DNA of 64,000 nt from CAITZA01 sp937915285 (GTDB lineage: Bacteria > Desulfobacterota > Desulfomonilia > Desulfomonilales > Desulfomonilaceae). Under the pieces are notes generated by a model. That model worked only from the letters and a program-made list of their open reading frames with translations. It was not told the origin of the DNA and ran no database searches. Below, one piece after another: positions 1 to 9,419 of this stretch; positions within the stretch are counted from its first letter, which is position 1; every line of letters begins with the position of its first letter. The position numbers and the translations under genes were made by a program. The stretch is from contig DAISIV010000011.1 in the NCBI GenBank assembly GCA_036821825.1, positions 30,721-94,720 of the forward strand, given 5' to 3'.

Positions 1-295
1 ACAGAGTGTGCCCCCTGGGATCCCTCTCAGGATCCGAATAAACGCCTAATAGACCTTGTATTACAATCTCCAGCGACGTCTCCTCACGCGCCTCCCTGAT
101 AGCCGCATCTTCGGCCCTTTCTCCATAATCAATGAACCCACCGGGGAGAGCCCACCCAAAAGGAGGGTTCTTCCTGCTTATTAGGACTATGCCGGCTTCT
201 ACTTCAATGATTATATCGGTCGTGGGTAAAGGGTTCCTGTAGGCCTCAATCGCGTTTCCGCATCTCCCGCAGATCAGTTGTCGCATTACAGGCAT
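1..295 (-). CDS. NUDIX hydrolase with N-terminal zinc ribbon (3' end outside window)
   Basis: Only the first 98 codons are visible; the gene runs off the left edge. The protein begins MPVMRQLICGRCGN, with a CxxC half zinc-knuckle at residues 9-12. It then shows a clear NUDIX box around residues 53-75, with the diagnostic GG..x5-E..REAREE.S pattern (PGGFIDYGER followed by AIREAREETS). NUDIX enzymes hydrolyse nucleoside diphosphates linked to another moiety, and zinc-ribbon members include NADH pyrophosphatase-like and ADP-ribose-type enzymes. The substrate cannot be told from this fragment. The start at 295 follows directly on an in-frame stop; an internal ATG at 286 is the alternative. It is transcribed divergently from groES. 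Confidence 0.85.
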   Translation of the reverse strand, partial: MPVMRQLICGRCGNAIEAYRNPLPTTDIIIEVEAGIVLISRKNPPFGWALPGGFIDYGERAEDAAIREAREETSLEIVIQGLLGVYSDPERDPRGHTL

Positions 296-491
296 TCAAG
301 AAACCTCATCCCGATACTTCAATCTAAATTTAATACTTAAATCCGGACCATGCCGCGCTTTGCGCCTATTCAATAATATAACCAGAATCCTATTTTTTAA
401 CACTTCGGGCGCCCCGTTGCAAACGATGCAAAAAAAAATTGTTTCAGGATCACAAAAAAATAGACGACCGGCTTGACATTGGCCGAGAGTG

Positions 492-518
492 TTGGCACTC
501 ATATAGGGAGAGTGCTGA
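492..518 (+). promoter_or_regulatory. CIRCE operator (HrcA-binding site) of groESL
   Basis: Inverted repeat TTGGCACTC, nine spacer bases, GAGTGCTGA. It matches the CIRCE consensus TTAGCACTC-N9-GAGTGCTAA at 16 of 18 arm positions. It lies 56 bases before groES. A perfect -35 hexamer TTGACA is at 473-478; the -10 element would fall in or next to the repeat and is not clear. HrcA repressor bound to CIRCE shuts off groE transcription until heat stress. hrcA itself is not in the window. Confidence 0.93.
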
Positions 519-574
519 CAATAAATACAGCCCACATCAACAGAATAAAAACTTTTTTGAGCGGAGGTTGAACC

Positions 575-862
575 ATGAAATTTCGTCCTCTATATGACCG
601 GATCCTGGTAGAAAGGGTCGAATCAGAGGAAGTAACCAAGGGTGGAATAATTCTTCCTGATACAGCCAAGGAGAAGCCACAGCAGGGTAAGGTCATTGCC
701 GTAGGACATGGCAAGCGTATCGAGGAAGGCAAGCTGGTTCCTTTGGAAGTTAAAGCTGGTGACACTGTTCTTTTCGGAAAGTATTCCGGGAGCGAAATAA
801 AGATTGAGGGCGTCGAATACCTTATCATGAAGGAAGACGACGTACTGGGTCTGGTAGAATAA
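575..862 (+). CDS. groES: Co-chaperonin GroES
   Basis: A 95-residue protein of normal GroES length, starting MKFRPLYDRILVERVE. The mobile loop that contacts GroEL spans about residues 17-35 (EEVTKGGIILPDTAKEKP). The heptameric ring caps the GroEL chamber in the cytoplasm and drives ATP-dependent protein folding. The ribosome site GGAGG at 563-567 sits eight bases before the ATG. It is the first gene of a groES-groEL operon, with 59 bases to groEL, and is controlled by the CIRCE element upstream. Nothing unusual. Confidence 0.98.
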   Translation: MKFRPLYDRILVERVESEEVTKGGIILPDTAKEKPQQGKVIAVGHGKRIEEGKLVPLEVKAGDTVLFGKYSGSEIKIEGVEYLIMKEDDVLGLVE

Positions 863-921
863 TCTGAAATCCTATTTTTCATTGTATATCCAAGAGCTTA
901 AAAATATAAGGAGCAGAATAA

Positions 922-2553
922 ATGGCAGCTAAGATAATTTTGTTTGAGCAGCAGGCGCGGGACAAGATACTTCGTGGCGTAAACATAATGGCAGACGCGG
1001 TGAAGTCAACCTTGGGACCGAAGGGTCGTAACGCTATCCTGGAGAAATCATGGGGCTCTCCGAATGTAACCAAGGATGGCGTCACCGTCGCCAAGGAAAT
1101 CGAACTTGAAGACAAGTTTGAGAACCTCGGCGCCCAGATGCTCAAAGAAGTTGCCTCCAAGACTTCAGACGTGGCCGGCGACGGAACCACTACCGCTACG
1201 GTCCTGGCTCAGGCCATTTATCGCGAAGGCATCAAGATGGTGGCGGCCGGCGCCTCCCCGATGGACATCAAGAGGGGTATTGACGCCGCTGTTGAGGCAG
1301 TAGTCGCAAATCTTAAGAAATTGTCCAAGCCTACCAAGGATAAAAAAGAAATCGCACAGGTTGGAACCATCTCGGCCAACAATGACACCACGATCGGTAA
1401 CATCATTGCCGAAGCCATGGAGAAGGTCGGCAAGGAAGGTGTCATCACGGTAGAAGAAGCCAAGGCTATGGAAACATCCCTCGATGTCGTTGAGGGTATG
1501 CAGTTTGATCGTGGTTACCTGTCCCCCTATTTCGTTACAGATCCTGAGCGCATGGAAGTGGTCCTGGATGAGCCTTATATCCTCATCAACGAGAAGAAGA
1601 TATCCAATATGCGCGACATGCTTCCTCTCCTGGAGCAGGTAGCAAAGATGGGACGCCCACTCCTTATAGTGGCCGAAGATGTTGAAGGCGAGGCTCTTGC
1701 TACCCTAGTTGTCAACAAGCTTCGTGGCACACTCAATGCTTGCGCAGTCAAGGCCCCGGGTTTTGGTGACCGCCGCAAGGCAATGCTGGAAGACATAGCG
1801 ATCCTCACCGGTGGACAGGCCATTTCAGAAGACCTCGGACTGAAGCTCGAGAACGTTTCTCTAAATGATCTTGGTCGCTGCAAACGCGTAACCATCGACA
1901 AGGACAACACCACTATCGTTGATGGCGCAGGAGCAAAGGAGAAGATCGAGGGCCGCGTAAGACAGATCAGAACCCAGATCGACGAAACCACATCCGATTA
2001 CGACAGGGAGAAACTGCAGGAGCGTTTGGCCAAGTTGGTCGGCGGTGTGGCCGTTATTAATGTCGGAGCTGCTACCGAAACAGAAATGAAAGAGAAAAAA
2101 GCCAGGGTCGAAGACGCTCTCAACGCTACAAGAGCAGCAGTTGAGGAAGGTATTGTTCCTGGTGGTGGTGTGGCCTATCTAAGGTGTCTGGACGCAATTA
2201 AGGGTCTTAATCTTGAAGGCGATGAGCTTACTGGAGCCAAGATTGTCATCAGGGCACTGGAAGAGCCTGTTCGACAGATCTCAACAAACGCGGGTCACGA
2301 TGCCTCTATAGTTGTTGACAAGATCAAGAACAACACCGGCGCGTTTGGTTTCAACGCCCACAAGGAAGTTTACGAAGACCTTCTTGAGAACGGCGTAATC
2401 GATCCGGCCAAGGTCACCAGACTGGCTCTGCAGAACGCCGCTTCTGTCGCCAGCCTTATGCTGACGACTGAAGTCATGGTTGCTGAGAAGCCAAAAGAGA
2501 AAGAAGCTCCCCCCATGCCTGGTGGCGGTATGCCTCCTGGTGGCATGTATTAA
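922..2553 (+). CDS. groEL: Chaperonin GroEL (60 kDa)
   Basis: A 543-residue protein collinear with GroEL over its whole length. The ATP-binding motif GDGTTTATVL begins at residue 86, with the Asp87 equivalent needed for ATP hydrolysis. A second conserved block, EEGIVPGGGVAY, lies near residue 410. The C-terminus ends in a Gly/Met-rich tail (PGGGMPPGGMY), as in most chaperonins that project disordered tails into the folding chamber. The ribosome site AAGGAG is at 908-913. It forms an operon with groES and is followed by a hairpin terminator. This is the only chaperonin copy in the window. Confidence 0.99.
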   Translation: MAAKIILFEQQARDKILRGVNIMADAVKSTLGPKGRNAILEKSWGSPNVTKDGVTVAKEIELEDKFENLGAQMLKEVASKTSDVAGDGTTTATVLAQAIYREGIKMVAAGASPMDIKRGIDAAVEAVVANLKKLSKPTKDKKEIAQVGTISANNDTTIGNIIAEAMEKVGKEGVITVEEAKAMETSLDVVEGMQFDRGYLSPYFVTDPERMEVVLDEPYILINEKKISNMRDMLPLLEQVAKMGRPLLIVAEDVEGEALATLVVNKLRGTLNACAVKAPGFGDRRKAMLEDIAILTGGQAISEDLGLKLENVSLNDLGRCKRVTIDKDNTTIVDGAGAKEKIEGRVRQIRTQIDETTSDYDREKLQERLAKLVGGVAVINVGAATETEMKEKKARVEDALNATRAAVEEGIVPGGGVAYLRCLDAIKGLNLEGDELTGAKIVIRALEEPVRQISTNAGHDASIVVDKIKNNTGAFGFNAHKEVYEDLLENGVIDPAKVTRLALQNAASVASLMLTTEVMVAEKPKEKEAPPMPGGGMPPGGMY

Positions 2554-2567
2554 TAGTTCCCTTCATG

Positions 2568-2599
2568 AAAAAAGGCGGCCAACTGGCCGCTTTTTTTAT
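2568..2599 (+). terminator. Rho-independent terminator of groESL
   Basis: Stem GCGGCC at 2575-2580, loop AACT, stem GGCCGC at 2585-2590, then seven T. A run of A precedes the stem and extends the pairing. It starts about 15 bases after the groEL stop. Confidence 0.88.
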
Positions 2600-2791
2600 T
2601 TTATGATTTCCGTTTTTGCTTTATTAATTTTCTCCTCACGATTCGCCTGTTCGTGTTCGTTTTTGTTTTTTTGTGACATTATTGGATCGTGTATATTTGG
2701 CTCCGGTTCATGCTGAACCAATAATCAAACGACTAATCGCTGCAAAAAACTTTGTTAATTTTTCAATTTTTCTTGCCAGGAGAATAGCCTA

Positions 2792-4213
2792 ATGACAGAA
2801 AAAGCGGTTGTAACTGGTTTTAGAGTGGACCATGACGCCCTGGGAGATGTGCATGTTCCCTCTCACAGGTACTGGGGGGCTCAAACTCAGAGATCGGTAA
2901 AGAACTTCCCGATTGGTGTCGAGCATTTCAAATGGGGCAGACCGGTCATACGAGCCTTTGGAGTTTTGAAGAAATGCGCAGCGCTTGCGAATCTTGAACT
3001 GGGGCAGTTACCCAAGGAAAAGGCGGAATTAATCATCAGCGCCGCTGATGAAGTCATAAAAGGGGCCTTTGACGATAATTTCCCGCTGGTTGTATTTCAG
3101 ACCGGCTCAGGGACACAGTCCAATATGAATGCCAATGAGGTCATTTCCAATCGCGCAAATGAAATGGCTGGCAGCCCGATTGGTTCCAAAAATCCGGTTC
3201 ATCCGAATGATGATGTTAATAAGAGCCAATCTTCCAACGATGTATTCCCCACAGTAATGCATATCGCCACTGTTGAGCAGATACAGGATGCTCTGATTCC
3301 GTCGGTGACACGCCTGAGGGATACTCTGAATTCCAAGGCGCATTCTTTCGATGAGATTGTCATGATAGGCAGAACTCACCTGCAGGACGCCACCCCTTTG
3401 ACACTCGGGCAGGTCATTTCCGGCTGGGTAGCGCAGCTTGATCAGTCTCTGAATGCCGTAAAAGGGGCGTTAACATGGCTTTTTGACCTTGCTTTAGGCG
3501 GAACTGCGGTGGGCACGGGCTTGAACGCACATCCAGATTTTGCACATACGTCGGCTCAGAAAATTGCCGCCGAGACAGGTCAGCCTTTTGTCAGCGCCCC
3601 TAACAAGTTCGCATCACTCTCAGCCCACGACGCCATGGTTCAAATATCCGGGACCTTAAGGACGCTGGCATGCGCACTTATGAAAATAGCCAATGACGTC
3701 AGATGGTACGCCTGCGGGCCGAGGGCAGGATTGGGAGAAATTATAATTCCTTCGAACGAACCTGGATCCTCAATCATGCCTGGAAAGATAAATCCCACAC
3801 AATGTGAGGCGATGACACAGGTGGCTGTCCACGTTTACGGAGCGGATGCTGCGGTGGCATTCGCCGGTTCCCAGGGCAATTTCCAACTAAATGTCTACAA
3901 ACCGGTAATATTGTACAATGTGCTTACTTCAATTCAGTTGCTTTCCGAAGCCTGTGTGGCCTTTAACGACAACTGCGCCGTCGGAATAGAACCCAATCAC
4001 CACAGGATCAAGGAGCAGTTGAACAACTCCCTGATGCTGGTTACGGCGCTGAACCCCCACATAGGTTACGAAAAAGCGGCACAGATTTCCCTTCACGCAT
4101 ACAGGAACGATCTTTCACTGAAGCAGGCGGCCCTGGAACTCGGATTCCTGACGGCAGAGCAATTCGACAACTGGGTAATCCCTGAGAAAATGGTCAAACC
4201 GCTAAAGACATAA
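2792..4213 (+). CDS. fumC: Class II fumarate hydratase
   Basis: A 473-residue protein of the iron-independent, homotetrameric fumarase family, interconverting fumarate and L-malate in the TCA cycle. The superfamily signature GSSIMPGKINP lies at about residues 325-335, and its serine loop holds the catalytic Ser. Substrate-binding blocks include SGTQSNMNANEV near residue 108 and GRTHLQDATP near 193, both typical of FumC rather than of aspartase or argininosuccinate lyase. The ribosome site AGGAGA at 2778-2783 supports the ATG. It is a single gene with its own upstream region after the groEL terminator, and it converges on pyrI. Confidence 0.96.
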   Translation: MTEKAVVTGFRVDHDALGDVHVPSHRYWGAQTQRSVKNFPIGVEHFKWGRPVIRAFGVLKKCAALANLELGQLPKEKAELIISAADEVIKGAFDDNFPLVVFQTGSGTQSNMNANEVISNRANEMAGSPIGSKNPVHPNDDVNKSQSSNDVFPTVMHIATVEQIQDALIPSVTRLRDTLNSKAHSFDEIVMIGRTHLQDATPLTLGQVISGWVAQLDQSLNAVKGALTWLFDLALGGTAVGTGLNAHPDFAHTSAQKIAAETGQPFVSAPNKFASLSAHDAMVQISGTLRTLACALMKIANDVRWYACGPRAGLGEIIIPSNEPGSSIMPGKINPTQCEAMTQVAVHVYGADAAVAFAGSQGNFQLNVYKPVILYNVLTSIQLLSEACVAFNDNCAVGIEPNHHRIKEQLNNSLMLVTALNPHIGYEKAAQISLHAYRNDLSLKQAALELGFLTAEQFDNWVIPEKMVKPLKT

Positions 4214-4230
4214 GGCAAGGATATCCGGAG

Positions 4231-4710
4231 TTAGTTCTTTTCTTTGTATTTGATTAGGCGACCGAAGAATTCAGTCTCACAATAGTGACATTTTAGAGTC
4301 AAAGGGTCTTTGGAGACGACGTGGTACTTGCCTGATATCTGTTCGTGGTTTGTTATACAGAAACGGTCAGGGCACACCACAACGTCTCCAACTGACTCTG
4401 GTATTTCGACTTTGTGTTTTTCTGTCACCTTGCCGTTCTCGATTCTGGCAATTGTCGCATTTGGGGCTATGAGGGCAACCACTTTCAGCATGTTTCTGGT
4501 AAGGCTGAGGTTTTCAACCTTGATTATGTCCTTTTTCTGCATGGACGCAGATTCAAAGTTGATCCCTATGGCTATTATGTCGCCAGTTTTTCTTGCGAAT
4601 GCGCCTAAGCCAAGGACCTGCGATATCTGGTAGGCTTTTCCAGCGGGAATGTGGTCTATGACTATTCCTGATTCAATCTTTGCAATCGTTACAGATCTTT
4701 CTCTTTTCAT
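4231..4710 (-). CDS. pyrI: Aspartate carbamoyltransferase regulatory chain PyrI
   Basis: A 159-residue protein with the two PyrI domains. The N-terminal allosteric nucleotide-binding domain covers about residues 8-100. The C-terminal zinc domain has four cysteine ligands at 113, 118, 141 and 144, with spacing close to that of E. coli PyrI. It binds CTP/ATP and holds catalytic PyrB trimers in the dodecameric holoenzyme. Its start overlaps the end of pyrB by four bases, so the two are translationally coupled. PyrI implies feedback control of the first committed pyrimidine step. Confidence 0.96.
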   Translation of the reverse strand: MKRERSVTIAKIESGIVIDHIPAGKAYQISQVLGLGAFARKTGDIIAIGINFESASMQKKDIIKVENLSLTRNMLKVVALIAPNATIARIENGKVTEKHKVEIPESVGDVVVCPDRFCITNHEQISGKYHVVSKDPLTLKCHYCETEFFGRLIKYKEKN

Positions 4711-5645
4711 TTTATAGCCCCTAGGATCAAGGCCAGGAGAGTTTCCCTGACTGAAAGTCCGTTTTTGGCCTGCTGAAAATAGTATGCGTAAGGAGTATCA
4801 TCCACGTCTTGGGCGATTTCTGTGACTCTGGGCAGTGGATGCATTATCTTCATGGTATCTTTCACTTCGTTCAACATGGATGCCTCGAGACGGTATATGC
4901 TTCTGAATTTTTCCGCCAGTGCGCTCTCCTGAAGACGTTCCATCTGAATCCGCGTCATGTAAAGTATATCCACGTCAGAAATGAAATCCTCGATCCGGCT
5001 GCCTTCAGTGACCGTCCCGCCATTCTCCTGAGACTCCTTTATGCATTTATCAATCAGGGAACGTGGCATGGCGAGATCACGGGGGGAAATGAAGATCAGA
5101 TTGCAGCCCTTGTATTTCAGCAGGGCTTCCGAGAGTGAGTGGACCGTTCTGCCGTTCATCAGGTCCCCCACCATGGCAATTGTGATGCCGTCAAGTCGGC
5201 CCTGTGTCTCCTTGATGCTGTAGAGGTCGAGCAAGGTTTGAGTAGGATGTTGGTTGGGACCGTCACCGGCATTTATCACTGGGATCAGAGCTGCCTCTGA
5301 AGCTACCCTGGCTGCTCCTTTCAAAGGGTGACGTATCACTATTACATCAAATCCATAACCATCATGCATCTTTACAGTATCCCACAGGGATTCTTCCTTC
5401 ACTGCCGAGGTGATGTTCGCGTCATAAAAACCACCAATTTTTCCGCCAAGGTTTCGCATGGCAACTTCAAACGAAGTCCTGGTCCTGGTTGACGGCTCAA
5501 AAAAAAGCATTGCAGATACTTTACCCTTGCAGAGTTTGCCCCTTTGCGGATGATTCCTGACGTGTTCTACCCGGGAGAGAATGTGATCTATTTCATCCCT
5601 CGTCAGATCCTTCATTGATATGATGTCTCTGCCCTTGAAATTCAT
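4707..5645 (-). CDS. pyrB: Aspartate carbamoyltransferase catalytic chain PyrB
   Basis: Condenses carbamoyl phosphate with aspartate to carbamoyl-aspartate in pyrimidine synthesis. The carbamoyl-phosphate loop FFEPSTRTRTSFE is near residue 48. HPTQTLLDLYSI and the HPLPR motif that contacts the substrate both follow. The chosen start, MNFKGRDIISM at 5645, is preceded by a good ribosome site (AAGGTGAG) and gives 312 residues, the usual family length. An in-frame start at 5699 would overlap pyrC and add a non-conserved N-terminus. It lies between pyrC (28 bases away) and pyrI (overlapping). Confidence 0.95.
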   Translation of the reverse strand: MNFKGRDIISMKDLTRDEIDHILSRVEHVRNHPQRGKLCKGKVSAMLFFEPSTRTRTSFEVAMRNLGGKIGGFYDANITSAVKEESLWDTVKMHDGYGFDVIVIRHPLKGAARVASEAALIPVINAGDGPNQHPTQTLLDLYSIKETQGRLDGITIAMVGDLMNGRTVHSLSEALLKYKGCNLIFISPRDLAMPRSLIDKCIKESQENGGTVTEGSRIEDFISDVDILYMTRIQMERLQESALAEKFRSIYRLEASMLNEVKDTMKIMHPLPRVTEIAQDVDDTPYAYYFQQAKNGLSVRETLLALILGAIK

Positions 5646-5673
5646 TTTTTTCTCACCTTTTCTTAAGGTTTGC

Positions 5674-6999
5674 TCAAATCGGGGTTGTGGTAAAGCCATT
5701 TTCGATCGAACACATCAGTTGTCCCCTGATCAAAACCAATGAAACCAAGCCCGGCAATTCGATACCGTCAAAGGGCGACCAGCCGCATTTGGTCCGGAGG
5801 GGACCCCTGTCCCGAATCATGGATCCCATGACCACAGTTCGACCATTTAAATCCAACCCCGTGATGTTCGCCGGATTCCCTATCTTCAAATCGCCATAGC
5901 CTTTATGTAAGTAGTTTTTCATAAGAGACGCAGGAGCCCTTGAAAAAAGGTCCGCAATCTTCTCGGGGGAAATTCTTTGCCGATTGATAAGCCAGGCGGC
6001 AAAAGCTCCGTACGTATCCAGATGCGGCATCCCGGGAGCACCGCCTAGTTTGTCCTGATTCGTGTGAGGAGCATGATCACCGGCTATCATGTCGATGAAA
6101 CCATCTGCCAGCATTTCCAGCATGCCTAGCCTCTCACTCTCTGACCTCAAAGGCGGGTTGCAGTCAAAAAAAGAGCGGTTGAATTGAACAACCGCTCCAT
6201 CGGCGAAAACTCCGGAATCATCCACGCTGAAGAACAAGTGATGAGGAGTCACCTCACACGTAACCTTCTGTGATGAGTTCGTATTGTACTCATGCACCAA
6301 TTTGACGGCCTGGGTAGTGGAAACATGGCATATATGGGTTCGTAAAGAGTACTTGCCGGTTAGTTCCAGGATTTTTCTCACAGCGCTGATTTCAGCGTCC
6401 GGGGGCCTGCTCCTCCAACGCTCATGAAAGTGTGAGTTCTCTTGAAGAATTACAGGATCTTCTGCGTGGAAGAAAACATGATGGTTTGAATACCTAGAAA
6501 GGGCATCCTCAACATCTCTCCAGTAAGAAAAGGAAGAAGCGCTCTCCTTATGATCCAGGTACAATTTGTAGGGAATGTCAGCCCACGGAGAGGATGAGGC
6601 CGTGATACAGGAAAATATCAGGACAGGGCAGGGCGATGATTCTGATGCCTGTTTTTTCAGAGAATAAGTAACCGGATTGTCCGGCGGAACTGGATCATTG
6701 GGCATTGCGGCATAAAGTGTAACCCCCCCGTTAACTGCTGCCTGGCCTGCTGTAATAAAAGACTCCTTGGCCGTCATCCTCTCCCATGCCGATTTGTATT
6801 CAGGAGAAGAGTCACCTGGTAGGGAGTAGTCTCTAGCATGGACATGAACATCTATAAAGCCGGGAAACAAAATAAGACCCGGGTTAGACACACACTCTAC
6901 TTTTTGAATGTCCTGAATGACACCATCAGCTATTTCAAGTCTAACCGAAGCTATGCCACCGTCAATTACGGCATTGGCTTCTATTTGGAATTCATTCAC
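5674..6999 (-). CDS. pyrC: Dihydroorotase (PyrC, amidohydrolase type)
   Basis: A 441-residue metal-dependent amidohydrolase interconverting carbamoyl-aspartate and dihydroorotate. It shows the metal-binding HxH motif DVHVHARD near residue 50 and a probable carboxylated-lysine segment YKLYLD near 148. Later metal histidines sit in HAED, THICHVS and EVTPHH, and the catalytic GDHAPH block is near residue 310. Length and motifs fit the long PyrC/class I-like dihydroorotases rather than the 350-residue E. coli type. The start is GTG at 6999 with AGGAG upstream. It is followed by pyrB and pyrI. Confidence 0.92.
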   Translation of the reverse strand: MNEFQIEANAVIDGGIASVRLEIADGVIQDIQKVECVSNPGLILFPGFIDVHVHARDYSLPGDSSPEYKSAWERMTAKESFITAGQAAVNGGVTLYAAMPNDPVPPDNPVTYSLKKQASESSPCPVLIFSCITASSSPWADIPYKLYLDHKESASSFSYWRDVEDALSRYSNHHVFFHAEDPVILQENSHFHERWRSRPPDAEISAVRKILELTGKYSLRTHICHVSTTQAVKLVHEYNTNSSQKVTCEVTPHHLFFSVDDSGVFADGAVVQFNRSFFDCNPPLRSESERLGMLEMLADGFIDMIAGDHAPHTNQDKLGGAPGMPHLDTYGAFAAWLINRQRISPEKIADLFSRAPASLMKNYLHKGYGDLKIGNPANITGLDLNGRTVVMGSMIRDRGPLRTKCGWSPFDGIELPGLVSLVLIRGQLMCSIENGFTTTPI

Positions 7000-7069
7000 T
7001 GTGGTAGGTCTCCTGAAGGAAGCGATTCAAGTCCGTGTGAAACATTTCTGGCCGCGTAATTTTGCGGAA

Positions 7070-7588
7070 CTAAGCTTGCATAGCGGAAACAATGGCTCGG
7101 CAGAAAGCGGGCAGGTCATCAGGTTTCCTGGATGTGATCAGCTTTCCATCCTGAACCAGTTCTGCGTCCTGCCAGAGAGCGCCGGCATTAACCATGTCGT
7201 CCCTGATGGCCACGTACGATGTCACTTTGAGGCCTTTTAGTATCCCGGCGCTAACAAGCATCCAGCCACCGTGACAAATGGAAGCAACCACTTTGCCGGT
7301 GTCAAAAGCATCTTTGACCAGCTTTACCATCGGTGGGTGGATTCTCATTTTATCCGGCGCATAGCCGCCAGGTATTATAAGGGCGTCAATATCGTTTGCG
7401 CTCACACTCTCTGCGGTCTTGTGAGCTATCGCGGGGATGCCGTACTTGCTATGGTAGGTTGCGACCGCAGGACCAACAAGGATGACATCACATCCTTCTT
7501 CAATAAGCCTGTAATACGGATACCAGAGTTCGAATTCATTGTACATGTCTTCGACCAGAATAGCTACTTTACTGTCCTTGAGTTTCAT
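7070..7588 (-). CDS. DJ-1/PfpI family protein (class I glutamine amidotransferase-like)
   Basis: A 172-residue single-domain protein with the DJ-1/PfpI fold. The nucleophile elbow ASICHGGWML puts the reactive cysteine at residue 105 followed by His106, and a conserved acidic residue lies near 18 (NEFE). Members include intracellular proteases, glyoxalase III/deglycases and stress proteins, so the exact activity cannot be assigned. It lies 70 bases upstream of pyrC on the same strand and may share its transcript, although no functional link to pyrimidine synthesis is known. It ends RAIVSAMQA, without extra domains. Confidence 0.88.
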   Translation of the reverse strand: MKLKDSKVAILVEDMYNEFELWYPYYRLIEEGCDVILVGPAVATYHSKYGIPAIAHKTAESVSANDIDALIIPGGYAPDKMRIHPPMVKLVKDAFDTGKVVASICHGGWMLVSAGILKGLKVTSYVAIRDDMVNAGALWQDAELVQDGKLITSRKPDDLPAFCRAIVSAMQA

Positions 7589-7733
7589 ATAACGGCTCCA
7601 TTCAATAAAATTATTTTAAAGTAATTCGGAATGCCTAGGCCAACTCACATTGAGATTATGGCCATGAATCGGACGTCAGTGAAGGGTCTTGACGGCGTAA
7701 TGTATCTCACAGCTTCATTGCCGAACACCAATT

Positions 7734-9419
7734 CTATCTAAAAAGGCTGATTTGTCGAATTGAAATTTCCCCAGGACTTGACGTCTGGGTGTATTTTACG
7801 AATCTGGCTTCTGTTTCACTGGGCGCATAGTATTCATATCCAGGCCATTGGTCAAAATGATCAGGAACATTGCTTTCAACATTCAACCATGGGCGCCAAT
7901 CGCTTCCATTAGAAGACACTTCCATCTTCCATTTTGTGGGGCAGTCTTTTTCTGATCCCCATACAATTCTGAGCCTTGATATGGGGACAGTCTTCTCTAG
8001 ATCGAGTGTCAGTTCAACGTTGGCCCCTGGGGTACTTATGTCCAGAGCTTCGCCGGATGGGTAACCCTTTAGAATGTTCAGTCCGACATTAGTTAGCTTG
8101 CCGTCAACAAGGACCTTGGCTGATTTTGAATAATCGGTGAAATAAGTGTCAAACGGCTCCTGAAGTTTGTCAAACGGCTTGAGTTCCAAACCGAAAACAC
8201 GTTTTTTTACTTCAGCCACCAAAGCCTTTGCCACCATAAAATTTGCGCCATTGGTTAAGTGGCACCAATCGGTAAAAACCCACTCGTTGGTCGAATCAAA
8301 AATGGTCGTGAGGTCCAGTATCTGGAAACCCTCCTCGCCGGCTCTCTTGATGACCTGACTCACCAGGGTGTCATAGGTTTTGGCCGCATCGTAGAAACCT
8401 ATCTTGTCCATACCTGTTACTTTTTCTATTTCCTGCTCTAGTGGTGTCCTTTTCTTCTTCGAGTTCTTGAACATTGGCTGGAGAGCAAACACATGCGGAA
8501 CCTTGTCCGTTTCCAGGACCTTATGATAAATGGTAGCCACGTCAGCTACCTGGCCTACGTTCTTATTAAGGTAGTCTAGCATTTCCGGTGTTGGATCCTG
8601 TGGATGAGCCGCAAATCCCCTATTCTCCATTAATATGCCAGGGCCTTCTCCCTTACTCATTGCAAGCCAGGTAAAGAAATAGGTGTTTCGTTTTAGCCAT
8701 AGCGTCAGATAGTTCATGAAACCGGCTTTGCTCATGTCCATGACTTCAGTCACTACCTCGAAATATGGTCCCTCGGTGAAGTAGTTCCAGTCTTTCAGTG
8801 GCCTGGCTACCGTGTGTACCTCGTTGGCGCCATCCAGGGCTATTACCAGATCGGGTTGATAAAGGCGCAGCTTGGCCAGGTAGCGCATCAGGTTGTTCTG
8901 ATAAACGAATCCTGCAACTCCAGCGTTTATTACCCTAACTGTTTTACCCCCGATTTTGCTCATGATTTCGGGGTCGGCATTCATCAGTTTTTCTATGATA
9001 TGCGGGATCGTCCAACGGTAGGTAACCTCGTAAAAATCGCACACTACATCGGCAGGAGGCACTGGGCCGCGACCATAAACAACAGATCCGCCTGTAACAA
9101 TTACCCTGTACTCATCTGAAGGCTTTTCACGTGGCACACTTTCCGTGTCTTTGAAACTCTCCTCGTTTATATACTCAAATGAATTTCCGAGCCTGGTATT
9201 CCTGACCGAAGCAAAGCCCGGTGTCGGTTCATAACCGTATTGAGGAGCGACGGTTTGGGAACTGCGTCGGGCAAGATCAAGATCTCGATCCTGGTAAGCC
9301 TGGCCTAGAGGAGACGATTTTACTTTCAAGTATGCGTAATATTCCAGCCCGGCCAGAACACCAACGGCTGTCAAGGCCAGGAAAACAACGTAAATAGTTA
9401 TAAATATGAACTTCTTCAA
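7734..9419 (-). CDS. Membrane-anchored SGNH hydrolase-like protein with C-terminal discoidin-like domain (copy 2, SxtL-like position)
   Basis: A 561-residue protein with one N-terminal membrane segment (about residues 5-27), placing the rest outside the cytoplasmic membrane. It shows the SGNH esterase/acyltransferase blocks: VTGGSVVYG with Ser112, NAGVAGF near 165, DGANE with Asn199, and DWCH with Asp384 and His387. About residues 430-561 form a beta-rich region with the look of an F5/8 type C (discoidin) carbohydrate-binding module (VPISRLRIVWG, WKMEVSSNGSDW). It is a diverged paralogue of the gene at 12097-13839. Being the last gene of the carbamoyltransferase operon suggests de-esterification or transfer on a carbamoylated or glycosylated surface compound, which is inference. 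Confidence 0.8.
   Translation of the reverse strand: MKKFIFITIYVVFLALTAVGVLAGLEYYAYLKVKSSPLGQAYQDRDLDLARRSSQTVAPQYGYEPTPGFASVRNTRLGNSFEYINEESFKDTESVPREKPSDEYRVIVTGGSVVYGRGPVPPADVVCDFYEVTYRWTIPHIIEKLMNADPEIMSKIGGKTVRVINAGVAGFVYQNNLMRYLAKLRLYQPDLVIALDGANEVHTVARPLKDWNYFTEGPYFEVVTEVMDMSKAGFMNYLTLWLKRNTYFFTWLAMSKGEGPGILMENRGFAAHPQDPTPEMLDYLNKNVGQVADVATIYHKVLETDKVPHVFALQPMFKNSKKKRTPLEQEIEKVTGMDKIGFYDAAKTYDTLVSQVIKRAGEEGFQILDLTTIFDSTNEWVFTDWCHLTNGANFMVAKALVAEVKKRVFGLELKPFDKLQEPFDTYFTDYSKSAKVLVDGKLTNVGLNILKGYPSGEALDISTPGANVELTLDLEKTVPISRLRIVWGSEKDCPTKWKMEVSSNGSDWRPWLNVESNVPDHFDQWPGYEYYAPSETEARFVKYTQTSSPGEISIRQISLFR

Noticed and set aside
296..535. Minus-strand ORF between the NUDIX gene and groES
   Set aside because: It covers the groES promoter and CIRCE element; composition and absence of a ribosome site argue against coding.
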